Part shown: piece by piece, positions 1 to 9,490 of the stretch | How positions within the stretch are numbered: position 1 is the stretch's first letter | Layout of the letters: each line of letters starts with the position of its first letter | Assembly (NCBI RefSeq): GCF_029277985.1 | Contig: NZ_CP119546.1 | Location: forward strand, 1,302,001-1,366,000 | Reading direction: 5' to 3' | DNA length: 64,000 nt | Source: Providencia stuartii | Lineage (GTDB): Bacteria > Pseudomonadota > Gammaproteobacteria > Enterobacterales > Enterobacteriaceae | The notes under the pieces: generated by a model | What the model saw: only the letters and a program-made list of their open reading frames with translations | The model's database searches: none | What the model was told of the DNA's origin: nothing | Made by a program: the position numbers and the translations under genes

Positions 1-83
1 ATGGCGTACCTGTTGGTGGTGAGCTGGAAATGGTCGATGGTACCACGTTATCTCACTCATTAGCGGGTAGGCAGCGCCTCTAG
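1..83 (+). CDS. recR: Recombination protein RecR, 3' end only
   Basis: Only the last 26 codons are inside the window, ending at the TAG at 81-83. Read from position 3, the peptide contains PVGGELEMVDGTTLSHSLAG, the conserved C-terminal tail of RecR. RecR works with RecO and RecF to load RecA at single-strand gaps. The last residues (RQRL) differ from the E. coli ending (RHKIRF). Lying just before htpG matches the dnaX-ybaB-recR-htpG order of enterobacteria, which supports the call although the zinc-finger and Toprim domains lie outside the window. Confidence 0.9.
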   Translation, partial: GVPVGGELEMVDGTTLSHSLAGRQRL

Positions 84-293
84 TAACAGGTAACATCTTA
101 AGCTACGGGCGGTTGACTGGCTGTAGCTTTAATCACCGCAATGTCTTACCAGAAGCATCGCTTATTGTTTTTGTCGCAGTCCTTTCACATAATTCGAATC
201 TGTTCGCTTTTTTATTCTTTAGTATCACTTAGTTATCCCCTTGAGTGACTTATCGTCGCTGAGTCTTCGCGGAGACATTTTTTCTTTCATGCG

Positions 294-319
294 CTTGAAT
301 TTCTGTTTTTTGCCCCCAA
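294..319 (+). promoter_or_regulatory. Heat-shock (sigma-32) promoter of htpG
   Basis: CTTGAA at 294-299 and CCCCAA at 314-319 are separated by 14 bases. This fits the sigma-32 pattern CTTGAA-N13/15-CCCCAT. It lies about 60 bases before the htpG start. htpG is a classic sigma-32 gene, so the placement agrees with known biology. Transcription start is inferred, not seen. Confidence 0.75.
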
Positions 320-376
320 TTCAATCTCATCGATAAGTCAAAACTATCCCATTAGATTGATGATATAGAGGCATTA

Positions 377-2251
377 ATGAGTATGAAAGGACAAGAAACT
401 CGCGGGTTCCAATCTGAAGTCAAACAACTGCTCCAGTTGATGATCCACTCTCTTTACTCAAACAAAGAAATCTTTTTGCGTGAACTTATTTCAAACGCAT
501 CCGATGCGGCAGATAAACTGCGTTTTCGTGCACTTTCAAAACCTGAATTGTATGAAAATGATGGGGAACTGCGTGTTCGCATTAGCGCAAATAAAGAAGA
601 TGGGACACTCACAATTAGCGATAACGGTATTGGTATGAGCCGTGATGAAGTTATTGATAACTTAGGAACGATCGCTAAATCAGGCACTAAAGCCTTTTTA
701 GAATCTCTGGGTGGTGACCAAGCAAAAGATAGTCAAATGATTGGTCAGTTTGGTGTTGGTTTCTATTCTGCTTTTATCGTTGCTGATAAAGTGACTGTTC
801 GTAGCCGTGCTGCTGGTGCATCGGCAGACCAAGGCGTATTTTGGGAATCTGCTGGTGAAGGTGAATACACTATTGCCGACATTGAAAAAGCGGATCGTGG
901 CACTGAAATCACGTTACATTTGCGTGAAGATGAAAAAGAGTTTTTAGATAACTGGCGTTTGCGTTCAGTTATCAGCAAATATTCAGACCATATTGCACTA
1001 CCTGTAGAAATTGAAGTTAAAAATGAAGAAGATGGCACAATAACTTGGGAGAAAATCAACCAAGCTAAAGCGCTATGGACGCGTAATAAGTCTGAAATTT
1101 CTGATGAAGAGTATATCGAGTTTTACAAACACATCTCCCATGATTATGCGGATCCATTAACTTGGTCTCATAATCGTGTTGAAGGTAAGCAGGAGTACAC
1201 TAGCTTATTGTATATACCTTCACAGGCGCCGTTTGATCTCTGGAATCGTGAGCAGCGCCATGGATTAAAACTGTATGTTCAGCGTGTGTTTATTATGGAT
1301 GACGCTGAGCAGTTTATGCCAAATTATTTGCGCTTTGTGCGTGGGGTATTGGATTCAAACGATTTACCCCTCAACGTATCTCGCGAAATACTGCAAGATA
1401 GCGCATTAACTCGTAGCTTGCGTGGCGCATTAACCAAGCGTGTCCTGCAAATGCTAGATAAACTGGCGAAGAATGATGCGGAAAAATATCAGTCTTTCTG
1501 GCAGCAATTTGGTCTAGTGATGAAAGAAGGACCTGCGGAAGATATGAGCAATAGTGAAGCTATTGCGAAACTGCTACGTTTTGCATCAACACATAATGAT
1601 AGCAACGTGCAGAATGTCTCTTTAGAAGACTATATTAGCCGTATGGTTGAAGGGCAGGAGAAAATCTATTACATCACGGCGGATAGCTATGCTGCGGCTA
1701 AGAGCAGCCCTCATTTAGAGCTGTTCCGTAAGAAAGGTATTGAGGTACTATTGCTTTCTGATCGCATTGATGAATGGATGATGAACTATTTATCCGAGTT
1801 TGATGGTAAGCCTTTCCAATCGGTTAGCAAAGCCTATGAGTCGCTGGATAAACTCGCAGATGAAGATAAAGCAGAGCAAGAAGAAGCCGATAAGCAATTA
1901 GAACCTTTTGTTGAGCGTGTGAAAACATTGTTGGCAGATCGCGTTAAAGAGGTCAAATTGACCCACCGTTTGACGGATACACCTGCGATTGTCACCACCG
2001 ATGCCGATGAGATGAGCACACAAATGGCGAAGTTATTCGCTGCGGCAGGTCAAGCTGCTCCTGAAGTGAAATATAACTTTGAGCTTAATCCATCACATCC
2101 ACTGGTTAAGAAAGCGTCAGAAGTGACGGATGATGCACTGTTTGCTGATTGGGTTAATGTTTTGTTAGACCAAGCTTTATTAGCAGAGCGCGGTACATTA
2201 GAAGATCCAAATTTATTCATTCGTAAAATCAACGAATTATTAATGAAATAA
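377..2251 (+). CDS. htpG: Molecular chaperone HtpG (bacterial Hsp90)
   Basis: 624 residues, the same length as E. coli HtpG. The N-terminal GHKL ATPase domain shows the Hsp90 signature [18 protein letters not shown] (about residues 28-45), the nucleotide-binding DNGIGM motif and the lid/glycine motif [11 protein letters not shown]. The middle domain carries [11 protein letters not shown] with the catalytic-loop arginine, and a dimerisation domain follows to the end. The protein is a cytosolic ATP-driven dimer that helps refold client proteins after heat stress. ATG at 377 has an AGAGG ribosome site; a sigma-32 promoter lies upstream and a hairpin terminator follows, so it appears to be a single-gene transcript. 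Confidence 0.98.
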   Translation: MSMKGQETRGFQSEVKQLLQLMIHSLYSNKEIFLRELISNASDAADKLRFRALSKPELYENDGELRVRISANKEDGTLTISDNGIGMSRDEVIDNLGTIAKSGTKAFLESLGGDQAKDSQMIGQFGVGFYSAFIVADKVTVRSRAAGASADQGVFWESAGEGEYTIADIEKADRGTEITLHLREDEKEFLDNWRLRSVISKYSDHIALPVEIEVKNEEDGTITWEKINQAKALWTRNKSEISDEEYIEFYKHISHDYADPLTWSHNRVEGKQEYTSLLYIPSQAPFDLWNREQRHGLKLYVQRVFIMDDAEQFMPNYLRFVRGVLDSNDLPLNVSREILQDSALTRSLRGALTKRVLQMLDKLAKNDAEKYQSFWQQFGLVMKEGPAEDMSNSEAIAKLLRFASTHNDSNVQNVSLEDYISRMVEGQEKIYYITADSYAAAKSSPHLELFRKKGIEVLLLSDRIDEWMMNYLSEFDGKPFQSVSKAYESLDKLADEDKAEQEEADKQLEPFVERVKTLLADRVKEVKLTHRLTDTPAIVTTDADEMSTQMAKLFAAAGQAAPEVKYNFELNPSHPLVKKASEVTDDALFADWVNVLLDQALLAERGTLEDPNLFIRKINELLMK

Positions 2252-2278
2252 TTCGCTAATTGATTTTCGTTTTTGAGC

Positions 2279-2319
2279 AAAAACCACGTTTTAGCCAGCG
2301 CTTTAGCGTGGTTTTTTTC
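2279..2319 (+). terminator. Intrinsic terminator after htpG
   Basis: AAAAACCACG at 2279-2288 pairs with CGTGGTTTTT at 2307-2316, and the T run continues past the stem. It separates htpG from adk. Confidence 0.85.
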
Positions 2320-2428
2320 TTTTACGAAAGAAGTAAAATGCGAAAACGTTTACGTGTCTTCTTGAGTAAAGCGCCATCCTAATGGTATGGTATCTTGTTT
2401 TCTTTTCAAATTATAAAAAACTAAATAG

Positions 2429-3088
<660 letters not shown>

Positions 3089-3107
3089 TAAAGATGATAG
3101 CTATCAA

Positions 3108-3140
3108 CAAAGGCAGCGATAATCGCTGCCTTTGCTTTTG
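3108..3140 (+). terminator. Intrinsic terminator after adk
   Basis: CAAAGGCAGCGA at 3108-3119 pairs perfectly with TCGCTGCCTTTG at 3123-3134 across a three-base loop, and a T-rich stretch follows. A strong hairpin ending the adk transcript. Confidence 0.85.
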
Positions 3141-3215
3141 TCGCATAAGAAGATAAATAAAGACCGCATTTTATGATATAAAGTTGGGAATAATTATCAT
3201 TTAAGGAGTATCATT

Positions 3216-4187
3216 GTGTCAGAGAATAAATTCGGTATTTTATTGGTTAATCTAGGGACGCCTGATGCCCCAACGACTCCGGCAGTTAAACGTTATCTTG
3301 CGGAATTTTTGAGTGATGTCCGTGTTATTGATGTCTCTCGTGCGATTTGGAAACCTATTTTATATGGCATTGTATTGCCATTTCGTTCGCCTAAGGTTGC
3401 GAAACTCTATCAATCAATTTGGACCGAAGATGGTTCACCTTTACTCGCTTATACGTTAAAGCAGAAAGCTAAGTTAGCTGAATGTTTTCCTAATATACCA
3501 ATAGAAGTTGGGATGAGTTATGGCTCACCGTCACTGAAAAGTGCAATTGACTCCTTGATGTGCCAAGGTGTGACCGAATTAATCGTACTTCCTTTATATC
3601 CTCAGTACTCCTGTTCGACGACAGCGGCTGTCTATGATGGTATTTCCGCGATTCTCAAGCAAATGCGTACAATTCCGTCGTTACATTTTATCCGTAGTTA
3701 TGCGACGCATCCTGCCTATATTCAGGGCTTAGTCAACTCAATTGAGCAAAGCTTTGCTCAGCATGGTGAACCTGACCGACTGATTTTGTCGTTCCATGGT
3801 ATTCCTAAACGTTATGCGGATACTGGCGATATTTATCCACAAGAGTGTGAAGCAACAACTCGTTTAGTTAAAGAGGCGTTGAATTTTCCAGCGGAACGTG
3901 TATTGATGACTTATCAATCTCGTTTTGGTCGTGAGCCTTGGTTAACGCCCTATACCGATGAGACAATGAATCAATTACCCTCACAAGGCGTAAAATCAGT
4001 TCAAGTGATTTGTCCCGGATTTTCTGCGGACTGTTTAGAAACACTAGAAGAAATTAGTGAACAAAATCAACACTTTTTCAAAAGCCAAGGGGGAGAATCC
4101 TATCATTATATACCCGCATTAAATGACAGTGAGGATAGTATTAACTTATTCAAAATCCTGATTAATGGTTTAATAAAAACAATTTAA
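3216..4187 (+). CDS. hemH: Ferrochelatase
   Basis: 323 residues, close to E. coli HemH. The protein inserts Fe2+ into protoporphyrin IX, the last step of haem synthesis. Visible family marks are the N-terminal [13 protein letters not shown], the catalytic-histidine region [10 protein letters not shown] (about 192-201) and [17 protein letters not shown] near the C-terminus with the conserved acidic residues. The start is GTG at 3216, with an AAGGAG ribosome site at 3203-3208; the next codons read SENKFG. Flanked by adk and a Wzz-like gene rather than aes as in E. coli K-12. Confidence 0.97.
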   Translation: MSENKFGILLVNLGTPDAPTTPAVKRYLAEFLSDVRVIDVSRAIWKPILYGIVLPFRSPKVAKLYQSIWTEDGSPLLAYTLKQKAKLAECFPNIPIEVGMSYGSPSLKSAIDSLMCQGVTELIVLPLYPQYSCSTTAAVYDGISAILKQMRTIPSLHFIRSYATHPAYIQGLVNSIEQSFAQHGEPDRLILSFHGIPKRYADTGDIYPQECEATTRLVKEALNFPAERVLMTYQSRFGREPWLTPYTDETMNQLPSQGVKSVQVICPGFSADCLETLEEISEQNQHFFKSQGGESYHYIPALNDSEDSINLFKILINGLIKTI

Positions 4188-4305
4188 AGTTTAAATTAAT
4201 ATTAAATATGGTGTTTATCGATATATCATAAATCGAGAAAACTATTATACTCACTGATATAAAGGGTTGATGCATTATTAATTTGGTACTTAACTGGAAT
4301 TTATT

Positions 4306-5433
4306 ATGAGCACTGATAGAGAATCACGGAATGATAAAACAGCAAGTGAGATGCAAATCTCGCAATTTAACTTACAGCAAAGCGATGAAGTTGATTTGAT
4401 GGCTTTGTTTGCTGTTTTAATAAGAAATAAATTTATTATTATCGCTATCACTGTTGCTATTACGCTTATTAGTACTCTTGTGGTATCCCTGCTCCCCCAA
4501 AAATGGAGCAGTACAGCGGTTGTTGTTCCCCCATCTTCTGAAGAAATTAAAGATATTAATACACTCAGTGCGCAACTCAGTGTTCTTGATGTGAAAATTG
4601 ATTTATCTGCACAACAAATTTTTAATGCATTTATTGAGCAGTATCGATCAAAAGTTAATCAAGAAGCCTATGTTCGTAGCACGAACTACTTTCAAGAACT
4701 CGCCAAAAAAATTGATCCAGCGGATAAAGAAAATGGTGAGCAACGACTGGTAAATAACATTATTACCAACAGTATTCATATTACAGACCAGTCAAAAGAA
4801 AAAAATAGTACATCGAATGACATTATACTCACTTTCATTGCACCGACGCCTTCAGAAGCTCAAGATCTGTTGGCTGGCTATGTTCGCTATACAGCAACAA
4901 AAGTCAGGGAGCAATTTAAGCAAGATATTCAAAATGCGATAGCCCAACAGTTAGTCCGTGCAAATGAAACCTTTAAACAAGAGGTGACAAAAATTCGGAC
5001 AGAATACGATGTTAAGGTGGAAAGATTAAAACGTGCCATTGATATCGCAAAAGCGGCGGGCGTTCGTAAGCCGATAGTGACGGATTCTGCCATCATTAGT
5101 GATGATCCTGATTATCCCATTGCGTTAGGAACTGAAGCGCTAGAGAAAAAATTAGCGATAGAGTTGCAGAACCGTGATATTGCAATGTTGAGTGAAGATT
5201 TACAAATTCGTCAACACTACATCAATAGCTTGTCAGAATTAAAGATTGATACTATCGACTTTTTACCCGCTAAATTCATTCTTGCACCTGATTTACCCGC
5301 TAAGAAAGATTCGCCAAAATCGACACTCATCATCGCATTGAGTGCTATCCTCGGCCTGATCTTGAGCAGCGCATACGTATTAACTCGCGAGCTATACCGC
5401 GATTATACAATGAAGACGGCGTCACATTCATAA
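4306..5433 (+). CDS. Wzz/FepE-type O-antigen chain-length regulator
   Basis: 375 residues with Wzz topology. A cytoplasmic N-tail leads to a first membrane segment at about residues 44-64 (IIIAITVAITLISTLVVSLL), then a long, largely helical periplasmic domain, and a second membrane segment near the end (TLIIALSAILGLILSSAYVL) after a proline-containing stretch. Length is close to FepE (377 aa) rather than the shorter WzzB. Such proteins form rings that set the modal length of O-antigen or other Wzy-dependent polysaccharides. No sugar-transferase genes lie nearby, so it is an unlinked regulator. It sits where E. coli K-12 has aes. Family is clear; the polymer controlled is inferred. Confidence 0.8.
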   Translation: MSTDRESRNDKTASEMQISQFNLQQSDEVDLMALFAVLIRNKFIIIAITVAITLISTLVVSLLPQKWSSTAVVVPPSSEEIKDINTLSAQLSVLDVKIDLSAQQIFNAFIEQYRSKVNQEAYVRSTNYFQELAKKIDPADKENGEQRLVNNIITNSIHITDQSKEKNSTSNDIILTFIAPTPSEAQDLLAGYVRYTATKVREQFKQDIQNAIAQQLVRANETFKQEVTKIRTEYDVKVERLKRAIDIAKAAGVRKPIVTDSAIISDDPDYPIALGTEALEKKLAIELQNRDIAMLSEDLQIRQHYINSLSELKIDTIDFLPAKFILAPDLPAKKDSPKSTLIIALSAILGLILSSAYVLTRELYRDYTMKTASHS

Positions 5434-5441
5434 TCGATCAC

Positions 5442-5490
5442 GATAAACATAAATTGTCACCTTGATCGCAGGTGCTGGTTTATGTTTATC
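5442..5490. promoter_or_regulatory. Long dyad in front of gsk
   Basis: GATAAACATAAA at 5442-5453 is a perfect inverted copy of TTTATGTTTATC at 5479-5490. Nested inside, CACCT (5458-5462) pairs with AGGTG (5470-5474) around a seven-base loop. It begins 9 bases after the wzz-like stop and ends 41 bases before the gsk ATG. There is no T run, so it is not a standard terminator; a leader structure or protein-binding dyad is possible. Confidence 0.4.
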
Positions 5491-5531
5491 ATGCTAGAAT
5501 AGCGGCATGTCTACTCGCTAATTTGTTCATT

Positions 5532-6845
5532 ATGAAATTCCCCGGTCAACGTAAATCAAAGCATTATTTTCCTGTTAGTTTAAGAGATCCACTGTTACAA
5601 CCTATCAAAGAGCGGATGGATGAGGGTGAAAACTGTCGATCCTATATCGTGGGTATCGATCAGACACTTGTCGATATTGAAGCCAAGGTCGATGATGCAT
5701 TTATTGAACGCTATCAATTAAGCAAAGGGCATTCTTTAGTTATAGAAGATGATGTTGCAGAAGCGTTATATGCAGAGCTAACAAGTAATGCATTGATAAC
5801 TCATGAGTTTGCAGGTGGAACCATCGGCAATACTTTGCATAATTACTCTGTGTTGGCGGATGATCGCTCTGTATTGTTAGGTACCATGTGTAATAACATT
5901 CAAATAGGTAGCTATTCTTATCGCTATTTATGCCACACATCGAGCCGAATGGATCTTAACTATTTACAAGGGGTTGATGGGCCTATAGGACGTTGCTTTA
6001 CACTGATTGCAGAAAATGGTGAACGAACTTTTGCGATTAGCCCTGGGCATATGAATCGACTTCGTCCTGACAGTATTCCAGAAGAGATTATTGCTGGTGC
6101 ATCGGCCTTGGTACTTACTGCGTATTTAGTGCGTTGTAAACCGGGTGAAACCATGCCCGAGGCTACGATGCAAGCTATCAGCTATGCTAAGAAGCATAAT
6201 GTTCCTGTGGTATTAACGCTTGGAACTAAGTTTGTTATAGCCCAAGACCCTCAATTTTGGCGTGATTTCCTCGCTGAACATGTTTCTGTCGTGGCGATGA
6301 ATGAAGATGAAGCATTGGAGTTGACGGGCTTTAATGATCCACTGTTAGCATCGGATATGGCCCTTAATTGGGTTGATCTTGTGTTGTGCACGGCGGGGCC
6401 TTCAGGCCTTTATATGGCTGGCTATACGGAAGAAGCATTTAAACGCACTACACAGCATCCTCTGTTGCCGGGGGCGATCCCTGAATTTAACCTCTATGAA
6501 TTTAGCCGAGCTATGCGCCGGCAAGATTGTGAAGTTCCTATGCGTATCTATTCCCATATAGAACCTTATATGGGTGGCCCAGAAAAAATTATGAATACCA
6601 ATGGGGCCGGTGACGGCGCTTTATCGGCGTTGTTACATGATATCACTGCGAATTCATACCATCGTATGAACGTACCGAATTCCAGTAAACATGCGCGTCA
6701 GTATCTGACTTACTCTTCATTAGCCCAAGTATGCAAATATGCGAATCGGGTGAGTTATCAAGTGCTAACTCAGCATTCACCGCGTTTAACCCGTGGTTTA
6801 CCTGAAAAAGAAGACAGTCTAGAAGAGTCATATTGGGAACGCTAG
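5532..6845 (+). CDS. gsk: Inosine-guanosine kinase
   Basis: 437 residues from the ATG at 5532 (MKFPGQRKSKHYFP), which matches the E. coli N-terminus. An in-frame upstream start at 5472 would add 20 unrelated residues and is rejected. PfkB/ribokinase family: the GGTIGNTLHNYSVLADD substrate region is near residues 95-111, and NTNGAGDGALSALLHD carries the catalytic aspartate and anion hole. It phosphorylates inosine and guanosine to IMP and GMP for purine salvage. The ribosome site is weak. An unusual dyad lies between the wzz-like gene and this start. Confidence 0.95.
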   Translation: MKFPGQRKSKHYFPVSLRDPLLQPIKERMDEGENCRSYIVGIDQTLVDIEAKVDDAFIERYQLSKGHSLVIEDDVAEALYAELTSNALITHEFAGGTIGNTLHNYSVLADDRSVLLGTMCNNIQIGSYSYRYLCHTSSRMDLNYLQGVDGPIGRCFTLIAENGERTFAISPGHMNRLRPDSIPEEIIAGASALVLTAYLVRCKPGETMPEATMQAISYAKKHNVPVVLTLGTKFVIAQDPQFWRDFLAEHVSVVAMNEDEALELTGFNDPLLASDMALNWVDLVLCTAGPSGLYMAGYTEEAFKRTTQHPLLPGAIPEFNLYEFSRAMRRQDCEVPMRIYSHIEPYMGGPEKIMNTNGAGDGALSALLHDITANSYHRMNVPNSSKHARQYLTYSSLAQVCKYANRVSYQVLTQHSPRLTRGLPEKEDSLEESYWER

Positions 6846-6877
6846 TTGTTGGTTTTTTCTTAAATAGCGTCAGATAG

Positions 6878-6916
6878 CACCTCATTGTTGATAATAAAAC
6901 AGTGGGGTGTTTTTTT
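6878..6916 (+). terminator. Intrinsic terminator after gsk
   Basis: CACCTCATTGTT at 6878-6889 pairs with AACAGTGGGGTG at 6898-6909 (two G-U wobbles), followed by seven T residues. Confidence 0.8.
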
Positions 6917-6927
6917 AGATAGTGAAG

Positions 6928-6951
6928 AAAAAACCCCCCACACAGTGGGGG
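6928..6951 (-). terminator. Minus-strand terminator facing gsk
   Basis: CCCCCAC (about 6935-6941) and GTGGGGG (6945-6951) form a short, very GC-rich hairpin. The adjacent A run at 6928-6933 gives a T tract on the minus strand. It would stop leftward transcription from the ybaL side before it enters gsk. Confidence 0.65.
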
Positions 6952-7290
6952 AAGTAGGACACAAAAAATATCATCAATAATGGTTTAGGCGAAATGGAGT
7001 ATAGCGCCTTATAGGGGCTAAAAAGTGGAGGAAATATGAATCCATTTATTGTTAATTGTTCTATTTTAGACTAATAAACAGATAAAAATGTTATTACGAT
7101 ATTATTGCAAGGAACGGGTAAGCCATATCAAATTGAATTTAAGGTTTTTTGAGTGTCGTGGGCATAGATTGGTTAATCACGATGAATAACCGATATGACG
7201 TCTTACATCTTGCTTAGAGAAAGGGATATTTGATTCGCAGACGATGGAAGCGCTTAATGTTGTTTTGGTATGAAATTAGCGCCTAAAAGA

Positions 7291-7312
7291 AAGGGAAGTT
7301 TGCACTTCCCTT
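7291..7312. repeat. Palindromic repeat, copy 1
   Basis: AAGGGAAGT-TTGC-ACTTCCCTT: a 9-bp perfect stem with a four-base loop. The same 22 bases recur at 7454-7475 in the same orientation, 163 bases away. Confidence 0.75.
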
Positions 7313-7421
7313 GAGGTTGTTGACAAAGCGGGATAAAAGCGTGGTTTTTCCCACTTTGTGTTATCAGCCGAAAATCAATAAATTGATTTCCCTCTCTTAT
7401 TTTCAAAACCTATTCGACTTT

Positions 7422-7446
7422 CCGCCAAACATCATATGTTTGGCGG
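7422..7446. repeat. Perfect 11-bp hairpin
   Basis: CCGCCAAACAT at 7422-7432 pairs with ATGTTTGGCGG at 7436-7446 around CAT. It lies immediately before repeat copy 2 in the ybaL 3' region. It has no T run on either strand. Confidence 0.6.
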
Positions 7447-7453
7447 CAGTCTG

Positions 7454-7475
7454 AAGGGAAGTTTGCACTTCCCTT
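7454..7475. repeat. Palindromic repeat, copy 2
   Basis: Identical over 22 bases to 7291-7312. It begins 11 bases beyond the ybaL stop codon and would be the first structure in the ybaL mRNA tail. Confidence 0.75.
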
Positions 7476-7485
7476 TAACATTATT

Positions 7486-9228
7486 TTAGTGAGATGGTTT
7501 TAGATACTCATCGAGGTTTTTGCCTTCAGTATCTTTTGATAATGGTTCATCATCAATTGAACAGCCATACTCGGTCACGTCGTTACACATAAAAGTCGCC
7601 ATGGCTTTAGCAATTTCATGTTCACCAATGATGATATGGTCGGCCCCACGTTCTTTAATGAAGCTAACTTCATCATCATAGTGAGCACGGACGATCACGG
7701 TAATATTCGGGTTCAACTCTTTTGCATGGGTCACGATTTCACCAGCCTCGTAGCCATTTGGAATCGTGAGTAGCAAAGTTTTCGCACACTCAATGCGCGC
7801 AAGGCTAATAATGTCTTTATTCGCACCATTACCTAGGATAGCGCTAAACCCGTTTTCAGCCAGCTCTTCAAACTTAGCTCGAGTGTCTTCCACGACGACT
7901 AATGGAATATCACGACGGCGCAGTTTATCAGCTAACATACCACCAACACGCCCGTAGCCGACAATGATGGCATGACCACAAATATCGACAGGAATTTGGG
8001 TTTCTTCTTCCAATGTCTCTTCGAGTAGTTGTTCCTCGATAGTCTCGGTTTTTTCTAAGTACTTATCGAGTAAACTAAAGAGTACAGGATTAAGCATAAT
8101 TGAAACTATCGCACCCGCTAACACTAAGTTTTGTGCTTCTTTATCCATGACACCAAGTGCCATTCCCATGCCTGCTAAAATAAAGGCAAACTCACCAATT
8201 TGCGCCAAGCTAACAGAGATGGTTAATGCCGTTCGCCTTGAATGGCCAAATAGGCGAACAAGGATTAATGCGGCCGCAGATTTACCGACGATAATAATCG
8301 CGAGAACACCAATCACACCTAATGGATGGTCAATCAGTACGACAGGGTCGAACAGCATCCCAACGGAAACAAAGAAGAGTACAGCAAACGCGTCTCTTAG
8401 CGGGAGCGTATCCTGTGCTGCACGGTGGCTAAGTTCTGATTCATTTAACACCATACCCGCAAAGAAAGCACCGAGTGCAAATGATGCATCAAATAATGCA
8501 ACAGCAGCATAGGCGATACCCAGTGCAAGAGCGAGCACAGCAAGTGTAAATAATTCACGAGAACCTGTGGATGCGGTACGTGATAAAATCCAAGGGATCA
8601 CACGACGACCAATAACTATCATAATGATAATAAAGGCGACCACTTTCCCCACAGTCCATGCAAGTCCGATAAGTAACTCACTAAAGCTCGCTTGCTCAGA
8701 ATTCATAATTGCAGCAGCAGCGGGTAATAGAACTAGCGTCAGAACCATCGCGAGGTCTTCAACAATTAACCAACCGATAGCAATCTGGCCTCGTTGGCTT
8801 TCAATCAGTTGCCGTTCTTCTAAGGCACGAAGTAATACAACCGTACTTGCTGTTGATAAACAGAGGCCAAAAACGATACCTGAAAAGGTTCCCCAGCCAA
8901 ATAGCATGGAAAGGCCTAAACCTAAAAGAGTGGCGACTGCAATTTGTGCAATCGCTCCGGGAATGGCGATGGCTTTAACGGCTAAGAGATCTTTCAGTGA
9001 AAAATGTAGCCCGACACCAAACATCAAAAGGATAACACCAATTTCAGCTAGTTCTGGCGCAAGCGTTGTATCGGCAACAAAACCCGGAGTAAAAGGACCG
9101 GCTAAAACACCCGCCGCAAGATAGCCCACCAAAGGGGAAATTTTTAATCGCTGAGCGATCATACCTAACAAATATGCAAGGGCGAGACCACCAACAATGG
9201 TTGTGATTAAGGGCGTAGAATGCTCCAT
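7486..9228 (-). CDS. ybaL: Putative CPA2-family cation/proton antiporter YbaL
   Basis: 580 residues. The N-terminal two thirds are a multi-pass Na+/H+-exchanger domain (CPA2, KefB/KefC-like) starting LITTIVGGLALAYLLGMIAQ. A cytoplasmic RCK/TrkA-N domain begins near residue 415 with the Rossmann motif IIVGYGRVGG and contains the LGNGANKDII stretch. Such proteins couple K+ (or Na+) and H+ movement across the inner membrane, with gating through the nucleotide-binding domain; YbaL's exact ion is not settled. AGGAGA precedes the ATG. The position before fsr and ushA matches E. coli. Confidence 0.92.
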   Translation of the reverse strand: MEHSTPLITTIVGGLALAYLLGMIAQRLKISPLVGYLAAGVLAGPFTPGFVADTTLAPELAEIGVILLMFGVGLHFSLKDLLAVKAIAIPGAIAQIAVATLLGLGLSMLFGWGTFSGIVFGLCLSTASTVVLLRALEERQLIESQRGQIAIGWLIVEDLAMVLTLVLLPAAAAIMNSEQASFSELLIGLAWTVGKVVAFIIIMIVIGRRVIPWILSRTASTGSRELFTLAVLALALGIAYAAVALFDASFALGAFFAGMVLNESELSHRAAQDTLPLRDAFAVLFFVSVGMLFDPVVLIDHPLGVIGVLAIIIVGKSAAALILVRLFGHSRRTALTISVSLAQIGEFAFILAGMGMALGVMDKEAQNLVLAGAIVSIMLNPVLFSLLDKYLEKTETIEEQLLEETLEEETQIPVDICGHAIIVGYGRVGGMLADKLRRRDIPLVVVEDTRAKFEELAENGFSAILGNGANKDIISLARIECAKTLLLTIPNGYEAGEIVTHAKELNPNITVIVRAHYDDEVSFIKERGADHIIIGEHEIAKAMATFMCNDVTEYGCSIDDEPLSKDTEGKNLDEYLKPSH

Positions 9229-9444
9229 TTAGTCTCCTTTGATTGATTTGAATTTTTAGGAATCAAGTTCCCATATTTTGGAATGCACTTTGCATATAAT
9301 TCTATTTTATCGTTATTTGAGAAAAATTTCCTTAAAAAATTTAAATGTTTTTCAAATAAAAGTGGTTTATTAGTGCTAAATCGTTACAAAGATGTCATTT
9401 GTGTGATTTTTTGTTGAATTTTAAGTGAGATATAGAGGTAAGTT

Positions 9445-9472
9445 CCCATACTTATTTTTCAATAAGTATGGG
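9445..9472. terminator. Perfect 12-bp hairpin after fsr
   Basis: CCCATACTTATT at 9445-9456 pairs with AATAAGTATGGG at 9461-9472 around TTTC. It starts 18 bases past the fsr stop codon. There is no clear T run on the minus strand, so it may protect the 3' end rather than terminate. Confidence 0.5.
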
Positions 9473-9490
9473 TTAAATAAAGGGAAATGA

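Larger units (their letters stand above)
6952..7485. other. Non-coding stretch with clustered hairpins (gsk-ybaL)
   Basis: No credible gene is seen in this gap. Its right half is packed with dyads: a repeated hairpin at 7291-7312 and 7454-7475, an imperfect stem starting at about 7323, and a perfect 11-bp stem at 7422-7446. All lie on the 3' side of ybaL, so they would be in the tail of its transcript. This resembles a REP/BIME-like intergenic repeat cluster in layout; I do not recognise the family. Confidence 0.5.

Noticed and set aside
3183..3208. Fur-box-like sequence over the hemH ribosome site
   Set aside because: The best alignment matches the 19-base Fur consensus at only 13 positions and lies on the ribosome binding site, so chance is likely in AT-rich DNA.
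5472..5531. Longer N-terminus for gsk
   Set aside because: The extra 20 residues are not found in E. coli Gsk and would lie in the dyad region; the ATG at 5532 gives the conserved MKFPG start.
8147..9124. Long plus-strand frames opposite ybaL (121 and 185 codons)
   Set aside because: They are shadows of the ybaL reading frame: no ribosome site, no family, and ybaL on the other strand is beyond doubt.
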